Positions 44,220 to 53,354 of a stretch of DNA of 64,000 bases are shown in pieces; position 1 is the stretch's first letter, and every line of letters begins with the position of its first letter. The notes below the pieces were generated by a model, which saw nothing but the letters and a program-made list of their open reading frames with translations, had not been told where the DNA came from and searched no databases. Position numbers and translations under genes: made by a program. Source of the DNA: Dactylosporangium fulvum (GTDB taxonomy: Bacteria > Actinomycetota > Actinomycetes > Mycobacteriales > Micromonosporaceae); contig NZ_CP073720.1 in NCBI RefSeq assembly GCF_025137375.1, positions 582,501 to 646,500 of the forward strand, written 5' to 3'.

Positions 44220-46184
44220 CTAGCGGTGGTCGGGGCTGTTCCGGTCGCTGTCGGAGCCGTCGCGCTGGCGCGGAATTAGCGGGCCCTCGATCCTCGGGAT
44301 GATCAGCGTCGCGCCCACGTCCTCGTGAGGCTGGCCGGCCTGGCGCGCCTTGAGCCGCTCCTCCAGCAGCGCCCGCGGGATCTCCATCGTGATGTCGCCG
44401 GCGTGATCCGGGGTGCCGGCCTGGTGGACCTGCGGTTCCTGCGCGGCCTTGCCCGGATCCTTTCGCTGCCGGTAGACCAACCTCGAGTCGAGGCGCCACA
44501 GGATCAGCGGCGCCAGGCACACGAGCAGCGCGACCGAGGGCCACAGCAGGGAGGCCACGGCCGCGTACTCGCGCACGAACGACACGACGATCGCGGCCGT
44601 CAGCAGCACCAGCCAGCCGAGATGGTTGCGGAAGGTATGCAGGCCGTCACGGCTGATGCTCTCGCCCTTCGGCGTGACGACGAACTTCGCCGGACGGCGG
44701 CCGAGCGTGCTGAGCAGTTGGACCGCGTAGATCGGTGCGGCGATCACCGACATGAGCATGCCCTTGATGCCGCGCGAGTCCGGCGGCTCGTAGGGGCTCA
44801 CGTTGTACTGGCGGTTGTTGATGTAGAGCCACAGGGAGAACGCGGTCGCGTCGGTGTAGAGCGCGAACCACAGCTGCGGCGAGATCGTCATGCCGCTCAC
44901 GCCGAGTGCCAGGAACAGCACGGCGTTGACGATGCCGAGCAGCCAGCCGATCGCCATCGACGGATAGAACGTCGTGATCAGCGTGTAGTGCAGCATGCCG
45001 CCGGGGGAGAGGCGCCAGAACCGCCGCCAGAACGTCTTCGTCAGGATCTCGAACGTGCCCCGCGACCAGCGCCGCTGCTGGCTGAAGTAGTCGTTCCAGC
45101 TCGACGGCCCCTCGCCGGCCGAGAGCACGTCGGGGGTGTAGACCGACTTCCACCGCCGGCCCGTGGCCGGGTTGCGGGTCGTGTGCAGCGTGAGGCCGGT
45201 CGCCATGTCCTCGGTGATCGAGTCGCTCAGCCCGCCGATGCTCTTCAGCGCCGAGATGCGGATCGCGTTGTTGGTGCCGACGAGCATCGACGTGCCGTAG
45301 CGGTTCGCGGCGCGCTGGATCACGCTGTGGAACGGGAACTGCTGAGACTCGGCGGCCCGTGTGACGAACGCCTCACCGTTTTTGTAGCACTGCGGCCCGA
45401 CCGCGAATGCGACGTCGGGGTCGCGGAAGTAGCCGACGATGCGTTCGGCGAAGTTGGCCAGCGGCACGTGGTCGGGGTCCACGGAGAGCAGCACGTCGTA
45501 GTTGTCACCGTATGCGTCGACCCACGAGTTGTAGTTGCCGTGCTTGGTCCTCGCCCGGAACGGGCCCTTCGCCTGGTTGTACCGGTCGATTCCCTTCCGC
45601 GTGAAGTGCCGGATGCCCAACTCGTCGCACATCGCCTTGACCGCGTCGTCGTTACCCTCGTCGAGCAGCCAGATGTCGAACACGCCCCGGTGCCGGATGC
45701 GCTTCGCCGCCCGCAGGGTGTCCCGCACGACCGCGATCGGCTCCTTGCTCGGCACGATCGTGGTCAGGAACGCCAGGCGCAGCCGGGCGTCCGGGGTGAC
45801 CGGGATCGGATCCCGCGAGGTGATCGACGCCAGCGACAGCGACAGCACGTTGATCAGCCGGAGCATCTCGACGACGGCGATCGAGCAGATGACGAACACG
45901 TTGGCGTAGGCGGCGGCCTGGGCGATTGGACCCGGGTTGGTCTGCGCGAAGTGGGCCGGCTGGAGCAGCCACACGCAGAAGAGCACCTCGAAGCTGATGT
46001 TCAGCACCGCGATGAGGATCGAGCCGACGAGCCTGCGGTTGCCGTCCAGCTTGCGTTGATTGCGGTAACGGACCTGATACGGACCGTCGGCCGGCGGAGC
46101 GTTCAGCGGCCCGGCGAGCCGGCTGAAGCTCTCGAGCCGAGCCCAGGAGCGTCCATAGACGGGGATCTCGAATGGCTCCGACAC
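44220..46184 (-). CDS. cslA: cellulose-synthase-like glycosyltransferase CslA
   Basis: A 654-aa processive GT2 membrane enzyme. Two helices (about 54-74 and 93-115) precede the catalytic domain with Asp175 in LLDEG, Asp236/Asp238 in SVDPDH, the base Asp326 in TEDMATG and the QQRRW motif at 369-373; four or five helices and a cytoplasmic tail follow. With GlxA and CslZ encoded next door, it matches CslA of Streptomyces, which makes the beta-glucan at hyphal tips. GTG 46184 has GAGGGG just upstream; GTG 46214 is an alternative. The gene is divergent from cslZ, not in one operon with it. Confidence 0.92.
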   Translation of the reverse strand: MSEPFEIPVYGRSWARLESFSRLAGPLNAPPADGPYQVRYRNQRKLDGNRRLVGSILIAVLNISFEVLFCVWLLQPAHFAQTNPGPIAQAAAYANVFVICSIAVVEMLRLINVLSLSLASITSRDPIPVTPDARLRLAFLTTIVPSKEPIAVVRDTLRAAKRIRHRGVFDIWLLDEGNDDAVKAMCDELGIRHFTRKGIDRYNQAKGPFRARTKHGNYNSWVDAYGDNYDVLLSVDPDHVPLANFAERIVGYFRDPDVAFAVGPQCYKNGEAFVTRAAESQQFPFHSVIQRAANRYGTSMLVGTNNAIRISALKSIGGLSDSITEDMATGLTLHTTRNPATGRRWKSVYTPDVLSAGEGPSSWNDYFSQQRRWSRGTFEILTKTFWRRFWRLSPGGMLHYTLITTFYPSMAIGWLLGIVNAVLFLALGVSGMTISPQLWFALYTDATAFSLWLYINNRQYNVSPYEPPDSRGIKGMLMSVIAAPIYAVQLLSTLGRRPAKFVVTPKGESISRDGLHTFRNHLGWLVLLTAAIVVSFVREYAAVASLLWPSVALLVCLAPLILWRLDSRLVYRQRKDPGKAAQEPQVHQAGTPDHAGDITMEIPRALLEERLKARQAGQPHEDVGATLIIPRIEGPLIPRQRDGSDSDRNSPDHR

Positions 46185-46275
46185 TGGTCCCCTCGTTTGC
46201 TGTAGTGCAATCACATCAGCCAGGCAGGCAGCATAGCCACCTTCGGCGGGTGACGGACTGGGTTAGTCTCCCGCA

Positions 46276-47370
46276 GTGACGAGAGCGGTGACGAAGCCGG
46301 TGGCGAGACCGGTGACCGGAATGCTGTGGATCGCACTCGCGGCCACCCTGATGTCCGCCTGCGGGTCCGGTGGCGGCTCTGCCGCCGATGACCCTACAGC
46401 AGGTCACGAGCCGGGCCGGGCCGCGCAGAACGCCCAGCCGGCCGACGTGCTGGCCGGCCCACCGGCCCCGGGCAACCCCCTTGCCGGCAAGCCGTTTTTT
46501 GTCGACTCGAGCGGGCCCGCCGTGGTGCAGGTGGCCCAGTGGGAGGCGCAGCGCAAGGCCGACGCCGATCAGATCCGCAAGATCGCGGACCGGCCGGTCG
46601 CGCTGTGGATCGGCGGCGGCTCCGGTGCGGTCGACGCGAAGGTCGACGCCATCATCGGCCGGGCGGCAGCCAAGGGGCAGTTGCCGATCCTCGTCGCCTA
46701 CAACATCCCGCACCGCGACTGCGGCAACTTCAGCGCCGGTGGCGCGGCGTCCGCAGACGAATACCGTGCGTGGATCCGATCGTTCGCCGCCGGCATCAAG
46801 GGCCGCCCGGCGGTCGTGATCCTGGAGCCCGACGCGGTTCCGCACGCTGTGGAGGGCTGCGCCGACGGCCCGGACCGGCTCGCGCTGCTGGCCGACGCCG
46901 TCGGCGTCCTGAAGGCCGCCGGTTCGGCGTCGGTCTACATCGACGCAGGCCACTCCCACTGGATCACCGACGTGAAGCGGCTCGCCTCCGCCCTGCAGAA
47001 GGCCGGCGTCGCCTCGGCCGACGGCTTCGCGCTCAACGTCTCGAACTTCATCGTCACCTCGGAGAACCTCTCCTACGGCAACCGGGTCTCCGACGCCCTC
47101 GGCGGCAAGGCCCACTTCGTCATCGACACCAGCCGCAACGGCGCCGGCCCGCTGCCCGGCACCGGCGACGTCAACGGCGGCCCGCGCTGGTGCAACCCGC
47201 CGGGCCGCCTGCTCGGCCAGGCGCCGACGGCCGACACCGGGCAGCAGCGGCTCGACGCCCTGCTGTGGATCAAGCGTCCCGGCGAGTCCGACGGCGCCTG
47301 CCGCCCCGGCGAGCCCGAGGCCGGGCAGTGGTGGCCCGACTACGCTCTCGACCTGGCGAAGCGCTCCTGA
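46276..47370 (+). CDS. cslZ: GH6 endoglucanase lipoprotein CslZ
   Basis: A 364-aa lipoprotein with lipobox LMSAC (Cys29) after a basic signal. The mature enzyme is glycoside hydrolase family 6: PVALWIGGGSG, ILVAYNIPHRDCGNFSAGG (catalytic aspartate region), VVILEPDAVPH (acid aspartate), VYIDAGHSHWI, HFVIDTSRNGAGP and RWCNPPGRLLGQ, with the GAC... WWPDYALDL ending. It would trim the glucan made by CslA. The stop is 4 bp before the end of the convergent glxA gene. In Streptomyces cslA, glxA and cslZ run the same way; here cslZ is inverted between them. Confidence 0.93.
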   Translation: MTRAVTKPVARPVTGMLWIALAATLMSACGSGGGSAADDPTAGHEPGRAAQNAQPADVLAGPPAPGNPLAGKPFFVDSSGPAVVQVAQWEAQRKADADQIRKIADRPVALWIGGGSGAVDAKVDAIIGRAAAKGQLPILVAYNIPHRDCGNFSAGGAASADEYRAWIRSFAAGIKGRPAVVILEPDAVPHAVEGCADGPDRLALLADAVGVLKAAGSASVYIDAGHSHWITDVKRLASALQKAGVASADGFALNVSNFIVTSENLSYGNRVSDALGGKAHFVIDTSRNGAGPLPGTGDVNGGPRWCNPPGRLLGQAPTADTGQQRLDALLWIKRPGESDGACRPGEPEAGQWWPDYALDLAKRS

Positions 47371-47374
47371 CCGG

Positions 47375-49327
47375 CTACCCAACCTGGACCCAGCGCGCCT
47401 GCGACGGCACGCCGTTTTTGTCCACGAGGAACAGCATGTAGGGCCCCGGCGGCATGAGCGCCGGCGAACTCGGCACGGTGACGGTCACCGAACCCGCGCC
47501 GGCCTCGACGTCGAGCGCCACCGAGCGCTGGTCCGTGTTGAGCATGTGCGTGGCCGCGCTCGGCCGGATGAGCCGGGCGCTCCGCACGTTGTCCGGCAGC
47601 AGCGTCGTGAAGGTGGCCTGCTGCCCGTACCGCACTGTCGTCGGCCCCTCACCGATCACCGGCCCCGAACCGCGGAACAGATACGGCGGGGTGTAGATCT
47701 CCAGCCGCTGCTCGAACGTGCCGCTGATGGTGTTCTTCTTGTCCCGGAACAACGGGTCGGAGCCGACCGTCAGCACCCGGCCGTCCGGCAGCAGCACCGC
47801 GGCGCTGTGGTAGTTGCGCCCCACGTGCGGGTCGGCCGCGACCGTCAGCGTGTTGCTGTCCGGGTGGTAGATCCGGGCGGTGTGGTTGTCCGAGCCGTTG
47901 CGGCCCCGGTAGTTGCTGGAGCCGTTGGTGATGAGCACCGTGTCGTCGGGCAGCTGCACCAGGTTGGGGTAGCGCGTGCCCTCCGGCAGGTCAGGACCCC
48001 GCTGGAACCGCGGTGACGCCTCGTTGAGCTTGATGATGTCGATGCGCCTGCTCGACTTGCTCGACTCGCCGACCCCGCCGCCGCCGACGACCATCACGGT
48101 CTGGTCCTGCACGGGACCGGCCCAGGTCGACATGCTCGTCTCCAGCAGGTCGGCGTCCCGCAGCCCCGGCACCGCCTCGAAGCTGTTGTCGGCGAGGTTC
48201 CAGAAGCCGGGGTCGCGGCCCTTGTCGGCGGGACCGTAGCCGGCGTTCGAGCCGGAGTAGAACAGCACGCCGGCGCGGTCGGTCTGGAACAGTGCCGGAT
48301 ACGTCGGGAAGTATCGGTCGAGATCCCGGCGCACCGTCCACTGCTTCGTCTTCGGGTCGTACACCTCGTTCTGCGTGCCGTCGACCACCTCGCCGCTGCC
48401 GTCGAGGCCCGACACCGCGAGCACCGAGCCGTCCGGCAGGCCGGTCAGCGTGGGATACCACCGCTTCTCGTGCATGTCGGCCACCCGCTCGTATTGCTCG
48501 GTGAACGGGTTGAACTCGTAGGTCTCCTTGCGTCCCTGGTAGTCCTGCTTCTCCAGGTCGATCTTGTCGGCGATGCCGTAGATGTTCTGCGCGTCGACCC
48601 CGGTGAGGCCGTCGAGGTGATACTGCGCGTGGCCGGTGCGGACGTGGCCGGTGCCGTCCTCGGCCGCGTCGACCCAGACGGCCGTCTGGCCGGCGGTGAC
48701 GGTGACCGACGTGTGGCCGCCGTTGCGGCCCTTGATCTCCGTCTTCGTGGCTGACGGCACGACGAAGTCGTCGTTTGCGATATACCGCTTACCGTCCGTG
48801 GCGACGAAGGTCGTGCCCTTCGGGAAGGACCGGTCGCCGTCGGGCGACTCGTTCTTCACCGTCATCGTGCCGCCGGCCCGCTTGACGGCGGGCTCGAGCA
48901 ACTCATAGCGCAGTGTGCCGCCGGCGACGAGGAGCTTGCCGTCGGGCAGGAACGTGTGGCCGGCGCAGAACAGGTCGGTCGGGGTCGGCACGAACTTCGT
49001 CGCGCCGCTGGCCGGGTCGAACACCAGCGTCTTGAACGTGCCGGCGTCGAACTGCGCGCGGTCGTTGCCGGAGCCGGCGATGAGCAGGATCTTGCCCGAC
49101 GGCAGCAGCGCCGCGTGGATCGCGTTGACCCGCTGACCCTTCGGCAGCTCGACGACCTGCCAGAATCCGTGCAGTTCCTTGTAATTCGCACTGTTGATCA
49201 GCCGTTCGTGCTGCCACTGCGTCACGGCCGACCACAGCGGCGGGATGTTGGCTCCGCCGAGCACCGCGGCCGCCGCGACGGGCAGTATGACCTTGCGACG
49301 AATCCAGTGCGGAACGAGAGGCGTCAA
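47375..49327 (-). CDS. glxA: GlxA-type copper-radical oxidase
   Basis: A 650-aa membrane-anchored mono-copper oxidase of the galactose-oxidase fold. A short N-terminal helix (KVILPVAAAAVLGG) is followed by kelch repeats and a C-terminal Ig-like domain (VIGEGPTTVRYGQQATFTTL). Active-site residues map well: FCAGHTF with the cysteine that cross-links to tyrosine, SNAGYGP, GRNYHSAAVLLPDGRV with the Tyr-His copper pair, and ATHMLNTDQR with the last histidine. It acts with CslA in glucan deposition and needs copper. TTG 49327 has AGGAG 8 nt upstream; longer starts add non-family sequence. Confidence 0.93.
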   Translation of the reverse strand: MTPLVPHWIRRKVILPVAAAAVLGGANIPPLWSAVTQWQHERLINSANYKELHGFWQVVELPKGQRVNAIHAALLPSGKILLIAGSGNDRAQFDAGTFKTLVFDPASGATKFVPTPTDLFCAGHTFLPDGKLLVAGGTLRYELLEPAVKRAGGTMTVKNESPDGDRSFPKGTTFVATDGKRYIANDDFVVPSATKTEIKGRNGGHTSVTVTAGQTAVWVDAAEDGTGHVRTGHAQYHLDGLTGVDAQNIYGIADKIDLEKQDYQGRKETYEFNPFTEQYERVADMHEKRWYPTLTGLPDGSVLAVSGLDGSGEVVDGTQNEVYDPKTKQWTVRRDLDRYFPTYPALFQTDRAGVLFYSGSNAGYGPADKGRDPGFWNLADNSFEAVPGLRDADLLETSMSTWAGPVQDQTVMVVGGGGVGESSKSSRRIDIIKLNEASPRFQRGPDLPEGTRYPNLVQLPDDTVLITNGSSNYRGRNGSDNHTARIYHPDSNTLTVAADPHVGRNYHSAAVLLPDGRVLTVGSDPLFRDKKNTISGTFEQRLEIYTPPYLFRGSGPVIGEGPTTVRYGQQATFTTLLPDNVRSARLIRPSAATHMLNTDQRSVALDVEAGAGSVTVTVPSSPALMPPGPYMLFLVDKNGVPSQARWVQVG

Positions 49328-49485
49328 CGCGAGAGCTCCTGCAGTCGGGGGGACCGAAAGAACGGTAGACGGAGCCTCGGGGGCCGCCAAATCGTTCTTG
49401 TGGCCGTTCACGCTCCGCCATCGGCTGAATACGCCGACGGCGATAACTGTTGATCCCCGGCCCGTGCGCAGGATCAAGTTGCCGG

Positions 49486-50685
49486 ATGAGGCGCTCCCCC
49501 TACTGGCCGGTGGTCAGCCATCCCGTCCTCCGCCGGGTCCTGCCCGGCCTGGCGGTCTCCGCGCTCGGTGACGGCATGTCCGTCGTGGCCGTGAGCTGGC
49601 TCGCGCTGCAACTCGCCCCGGCCGGGCAGCGGGGCGTCTGGGTGGCGGTCGCGGTGGCGGCCTACTCCCTGCCGAGCGCGGCCGGCGGGGTGTTGTTCGG
49701 CCGGTTCCTCGGCGGGCGTCCCGGTGCACAGCTGGCCGGGTGGAACGCGATCCTGCGCGCCGCCGCGCTCGCCGCGATCGTGGTCGCCTACGCCGCCGGT
49801 GGCCTGGGCATCGGCCTCTACGTCGCCCTGCTCGCCGTCTCGTCACTGCTGGCCGCCTGGGGGTCCGCCGGCCGCTACACGCTGATCGCCGAGGTCCTGC
49901 CCGCCGAGCACCATCTCGCGGCAAATGCGGTGAACACGACGATCGCGGAGTTTGCCACCATTGCCGGCCCGCCGCTCGCGGGCCTGCTCATCGCCTGGAC
50001 CAACCCGGCGGTCGTGATCGCGCTCGACGCGGCGAGCTTCGCGGTCCTGGCGCTGACGTACCGCCTGGCCGTGCCCCGGTCCGCGCAGCGGCCGGAGGCC
50101 CCGCGGTCGGGGTGGGCCGGCTTCGCCGCCATCCGGCGCGACCGCACCCTACTCGGCCTGCTGGCGCTGTCGTCCGGCTTCTTCTTCCTGTTCGGCCCGT
50201 TCTACGCGGCGATGCCGATCCACGTCGCCGACGACCTGCACGCCGGCGCCGCGCTGCTCGGTGTCTACTACACGGCCTTCGGCGTCGGCGCGGTCGCCGG
50301 CGGTCTGGCGACGGGCTACCTGCACCGCTGGCCGCTCTGGCCGACCACGATCGGCATCGTCGTCGCGTTCGGCGCCGCGCTGCTGCCGCTGGGGCTCGGT
50401 GTGCCGGTCGGCGTCTCCCTTGTGGCGTTCGCGGTCGCCGGTCTGGTCTGGGCGCCGTACCTGTCGACGTCGATGGCACTCTTCCAGCGGGTCACCCCGC
50501 CGGAGCGGCTCCCGCAGGTCCTCGCCGCGAACGGCTCGATGACCGTGCTCGCCGTGCCGCTCGGCACGGTCCTCGGCGGACCGCTGGTCACCGCGGCCGG
50601 TGCTCGCGGGACGCTGTTGCTCTGCGCCGTTGCCATGGTCGCGCTCGGTGCCGTCGCCGCGGCGGTCATGACCTTCAGGAAATGA
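49486..50685 (+). CDS. MFS transporter (enterobactin-exporter-like)
   Basis: A 399-aa major facilitator of the MFS_3/EntS type. It has twelve segments, with the start YWPVVSHPVLRRVLPGLAVS, the conserved GDGMSVVAVSWLALQL (helix 1) and AGGVLFGRFLGGRPGAQLAG (helix 2-3 loop). ERLPQVLAANGSMTVLAVPL in the second half is typical of this branch. ATG 49486 is the likely start; a TTG at 49450 adds poor sequence. It is divergent from glxA across 158 bp, is followed by decayed DNA, and shares no operon. Confidence 0.88.
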   Translation: MRRSPYWPVVSHPVLRRVLPGLAVSALGDGMSVVAVSWLALQLAPAGQRGVWVAVAVAAYSLPSAAGGVLFGRFLGGRPGAQLAGWNAILRAAALAAIVVAYAAGGLGIGLYVALLAVSSLLAAWGSAGRYTLIAEVLPAEHHLAANAVNTTIAEFATIAGPPLAGLLIAWTNPAVVIALDAASFAVLALTYRLAVPRSAQRPEAPRSGWAGFAAIRRDRTLLGLLALSSGFFFLFGPFYAAMPIHVADDLHAGAALLGVYYTAFGVGAVAGGLATGYLHRWPLWPTTIGIVVAFGAALLPLGLGVPVGVSLVAFAVAGLVWAPYLSTSMALFQRVTPPERLPQVLAANGSMTVLAVPLGTVLGGPLVTAAGARGTLLLCAVAMVALGAVAAAVMTFRK

Positions 50686-51055
50686 GATCTTTCCAGATTC
50701 AAGTATTGGGCCCGCGACCGGCAGCTGCCGTCCTTCCCGGCCCGCAACTCGCCGCGACCACCTTTGTCGTGGCGGGCGGTCTCGGCCTCGACATGTGGTC
50801 GCGCGACGGCGGCATCACGCTGCTGTCCACATTGGTCAACCTCGGCGCGATGACCGCGTTCCTGGCGCCGCACCGTGCGGCCCCGGCGATGTCCTGCGGG
50901 TGTCCACAGAGGATTGATTCGGCGGCAGGGTGCGCGGCACTTCGGCGCGCTGCAGCCTCCGATCGGGGAGCGGATGTGGTGGTACGAGCTGACGCGCGAG
51001 ACGAACACCGTGCGGTTCCCTGGCTCGCAACAGCGACTTCACCGTCGACCTGCCG
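50686..51055 (+). other. decayed sequence between MFS and LLM genes
   Basis: Fragments look protein-like in different frames, for example GLDMWSRDGGITLLSTLVNL GAMTAF around 50790-50870 and MWWYELTRETNTVRF around 50970-51015, but no frame continues. This suggests one or two genes broken by frameshifts. Codon bias fades over the stretch. I cannot name the ancestors. Confidence 0.5.
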
Positions 51056-51334
51056 ATGGACCCCATGCGCGGGACCGCCGGGGTGGCACCGGCGGCGTTC
51101 GAGGCGAAGATGACCATCACCCCGGACACCCCGACACCGTGGCCACGGCTGGAGTCCGACGCCTTCCGCATCAGCCGGCTCGACCTGGTCACCTGGGGCC
51201 TGGATCACCTCGACGCCTACCAGTTGGTGAGCCAGGCGGGTGAGGCGCCGGCTACACGATGGTCGCGACTCGGCGCGGCCGCTGTTTACGAAGGGGTCCA
51301 CGATCGTTTGCGGCGGATCGCGGCGGCGCTGTGA
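51056..51334 (+). pseudogene. hypothetical protein or 3' gene fragment, 92 codons
   Basis: The frame has normal coding bias and reads FEAKMTITPDTPTPWPRLES DAFRISRLDLVTWGLDHLDA then YQLVSQAGEAPATRWSRLGA. In-frame sequence extends upstream past the ATG at 51056 (SDFTVDLP), so this looks like the 3' end of a gene whose front is damaged. ATG 51110 could start a 74-aa protein. No family is known to me. It ends 22 bp before the LLM gene. Confidence 0.5.
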
Positions 51335-51356
51335 ATCGGCGCGTTAGGTTTGGGGC

Positions 51357-52226
51357 ATGAAGCTGGGTCTGCACTACTGGAACTTCTCGACCCCGGCGGA
51401 GCCGACCGCCATCGCACCGACCCTGCGCGAGACCGCTCAGATCGCCGAGCAGGTGGGGGTGGACTCGTTCACCGTCATGGACCATTTCTTCCAGATGGAT
51501 CAGACGGCTCCCGCCGAGGAGCCGATGCTGGAGGGCTACACGACACTGGGCTACCTCGCCGCGTCGACCTCGCGGATGACGCTCGGCCTGCTGGTGACCG
51601 GGGTGATGTACCGTCACCCCGGCATCCTGGCGAAGACCGTCACCACGCTCGACGTGCTCTCGGGCGGCCGTGCGCGCCTCGGCATCGGCGCGTCGTGGTA
51701 TGAGCGCGAGCAACGCGGCCTCGGTGTGCCGGTGGTGCCGGTCGCCGAGCGCTTCGAGCGGCTGGAGGAGACGCTGCAGATCTGCCTGCAGATGTGGAGC
51801 GACGACAACGGCGCCTACGAGGGCCGGCACTACCAGCTCACCGAGACGCTGAACTCGCCGCACGTGCTGAGCCGCCCGCACCCGATGATCATGATCGGTG
51901 GCGGCGGTGAGAAGAAGACGCTGCGGCTCGTCGCCAAGTACGGCGACGCCTGCAACATCTTCGGCACCAGCATCGAAGAGGTGGAGCGCAAACTGGCTGT
52001 GCTGCGCGAGCACTGCGCCGCCGAGGGCCGCAACTACGACGAGATCGTGAAGACCGCACTGATCCCCCAGCCGCCGCTGGTCGACCCGGACGCGTGGCTC
52101 GCCGACGTGGAGAGCTTCGCCAAGCTCGGCATCACCGAGGTCATGACGATGCCCGACCGCCACCCGGTCGAGTTCGTCAACGGCCTCGCCGAGCGGATCG
52201 TGCCGCGACTCAAGTCGATCGGCTGA
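51357..52226 (+). CDS. LLM-class F420-dependent oxidoreductase
   Basis: A 289-aa luciferase-like TIM barrel. The blocks are MKLGLHYWNFSTP, QIAEQVGVDSFTVMDHFFQM, LAASTSRMTLGLLVTGVMYR HPGILAKTVTTLDVLSGGRA RLGIGASWYEREQ, and GGGGEKKTLRLVAKYGDACN. The family binds F420 (or FMN) at the barrel's C-terminal side, and actinomycete members of this group mostly use F420 (known for the family, not shown here). ATG 51357 is well placed. It is followed by a strong terminator. Confidence 0.93.
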   Translation: MKLGLHYWNFSTPAEPTAIAPTLRETAQIAEQVGVDSFTVMDHFFQMDQTAPAEEPMLEGYTTLGYLAASTSRMTLGLLVTGVMYRHPGILAKTVTTLDVLSGGRARLGIGASWYEREQRGLGVPVVPVAERFERLEETLQICLQMWSDDNGAYEGRHYQLTETLNSPHVLSRPHPMIMIGGGGEKKTLRLVAKYGDACNIFGTSIEEVERKLAVLREHCAAEGRNYDEIVKTALIPQPPLVDPDAWLADVESFAKLGITEVMTMPDRHPVEFVNGLAERIVPRLKSIG

Positions 52227-52228
52227 GC

Positions 52229-52271
52229 GGAACAATGCCGGCCACCGTCCCTTGCCGGCCGGCATTGTTCC
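52229..52271 (+). terminator. 15-bp terminator hairpin after the LLM gene
   Basis: ggaacaatgccggcc (52229-52243) pairs perfectly with ggccggcattgttcc (52257-52271) around a 13-nt loop, 2 bp after the stop codon. Confidence 0.88.
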
Positions 52272-52403
52272 AAGCGTGTCGCTCGTCCATAGTGGACCAG
52301 CGGGGCGGAGCGCCGATCAGTATGGCGCGGGCTGGAGTCGGTCTCGGCGTCACCACCGGCCGGTCGTGCTCCAGCGACGTGGTCGTCGGGGGTTGATCCT
52401 CCG

Positions 52404-52443
52404 GGTCCCGCAGGCCGGCGCGAGGGAGCCGGCCTGCGGGACC
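52404..52443. repeat. perfect 16-bp hairpin
   Basis: ggtcccgcaggccggc (52404-52419) pairs with gccggcctgcgggacc (52428-52443) around gcgaggga. It is as strong as a terminator but lies 130 bp after the LLM gene's own terminator, with no gene between them. Confidence 0.8.
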
Positions 52444-52710
52444 GCCTCGAGCTCCTGCTTTGCGGGGCGGCCCCGGCTGCTGGCGACGTTCGGCGGGCGT
52501 CGTCTGGTGCTCCTTGTCAGCTCGAACTGCTGGGAGGTGGGTCGGCTCGGGCCCGTTGGGCGTTCCGTCGCCCCGCTGCTGGCCGCCGGGCTGAGGGGCT
52601 GGCTCGAGCCGCTGGGCCGTCGTCCGTTGGTCGCTGTCAGTTTTGTCGGGCTCAGGGGCAGATCGGCCGGTCTGCCGGTTTGCTGAGCTGCCGGGCGGCT
52701 GGAATGCCAG

Positions 52711-52791
52711 TCTGTTGGTCTGTTGGTCTGTTGGTCTGTTGGTCTGTTGGTCTGTTGGTCTGTTGGTCTGTTGGTCTGTTGGTCTGTTGGT
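52711..52791 (+). repeat. nine perfect copies of a 9-bp tandem repeat
   Basis: The unit tctgttggt is repeated nine times without a change. It keeps an open frame on both strands, so it yields false proteins. The array is strand-asymmetric (G/T on +, A/C on -), unlike its GC-rich surroundings. Confidence 0.95.
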
Positions 52792-53031
52792 CTGGCGGGC
52801 CGGCGGACTGCTGGTCTGCGGGTGTCTGTGGCTGGATTGCCAGGCTGCTGGGCTGCCGGATTGCTGGGCTTCCGGGCGGTCGGGCGGCTCGGATTGCTGG
52901 GCTGCCGGGGCGTTGGCCGCTGCCAGTCGTGGGCTGGTGCGGCCGGGGAGGGGGCTGATTCGCTCTCGGTGTCCCGCGACGTGGCCGCGTCTTGGCTGTC
53001 GGCACGCAGAGGGGCGAGCTCTCCATGCTCG

Positions 53032-53246
53032 TGAAGGGTTGTTGTACCTCTGGAGCCTGTTGCGCAATTCGGATCCCTCGCGCGTCAACCCCAACAACCG
53101 CGCCGATCTTGGAGTTGTGGTCCTTGACAAACCCGGACAAATTCGGAGGTTCATGGCGCCACAACTCCAAGATCGGCGCGTAGTTGGGCCGCCAACGCTG
53201 TCCCGGCGAATTACGCAACAGGCTCTCTGGGTGTCGCAACCCTTCA
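53032..53246. repeat. 215-bp nested palindrome (copy 2 of the inverted-repeat element)
   Basis: Three pairs of arms share one centre near 53139: 53099-53120 with 53159-53180 (22 bp perfect, core gatcttggagttgtgg), 53053-53070 with 53208-53225 (17 of 18), and 53032-53041 with 53237-53246 (10 of 10). The inner core is the same as in the element at 34225-34299. It has no coding capacity and no transposase. Confidence 0.85.
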
Positions 53247-53301
53247 GGATCATGAGGTTCCCAGCGGAGAGTCCGCGATCATGAACTTGGGCGGCGGGTT
53301 T

Positions 53302-53354
53302 CATGATCGTGGACGTTTTGCGCGTCTCAGCCCACCGAAACGTCCGCGATCATG
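53302..53354. repeat. inverted repeat, catgatcg family
   Basis: catgatcgtggacgttt (53302-53318) pairs with aaacgtccgcgatcatg (53338-53354), 16 of 17. A further half copy (tccgcgatcatgaac) lies just upstream around 53271-53285 and can pair with the left arm instead, giving alternative hairpins. Confidence 0.75.

Noticed and set aside
44207..44231. Hairpin gaccgccgc/gcggtggtc between convergent genes
   Set aside because: It has one mismatch and includes the stop and end of the cslA gene; too weak to list as a terminator.
52711..52791. Possible CRISPR array
   Set aside because: Units are 9 bp, directly adjacent, without spacers and without cas genes.
52643..53284. A 213-codon frame and its antisense partner over the tandem repeat
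   Set aside because: The 9-bp unit keeps all frames open; products are simple repeats (LLVCWSVG, NRPTDQQT) without other coding signs.
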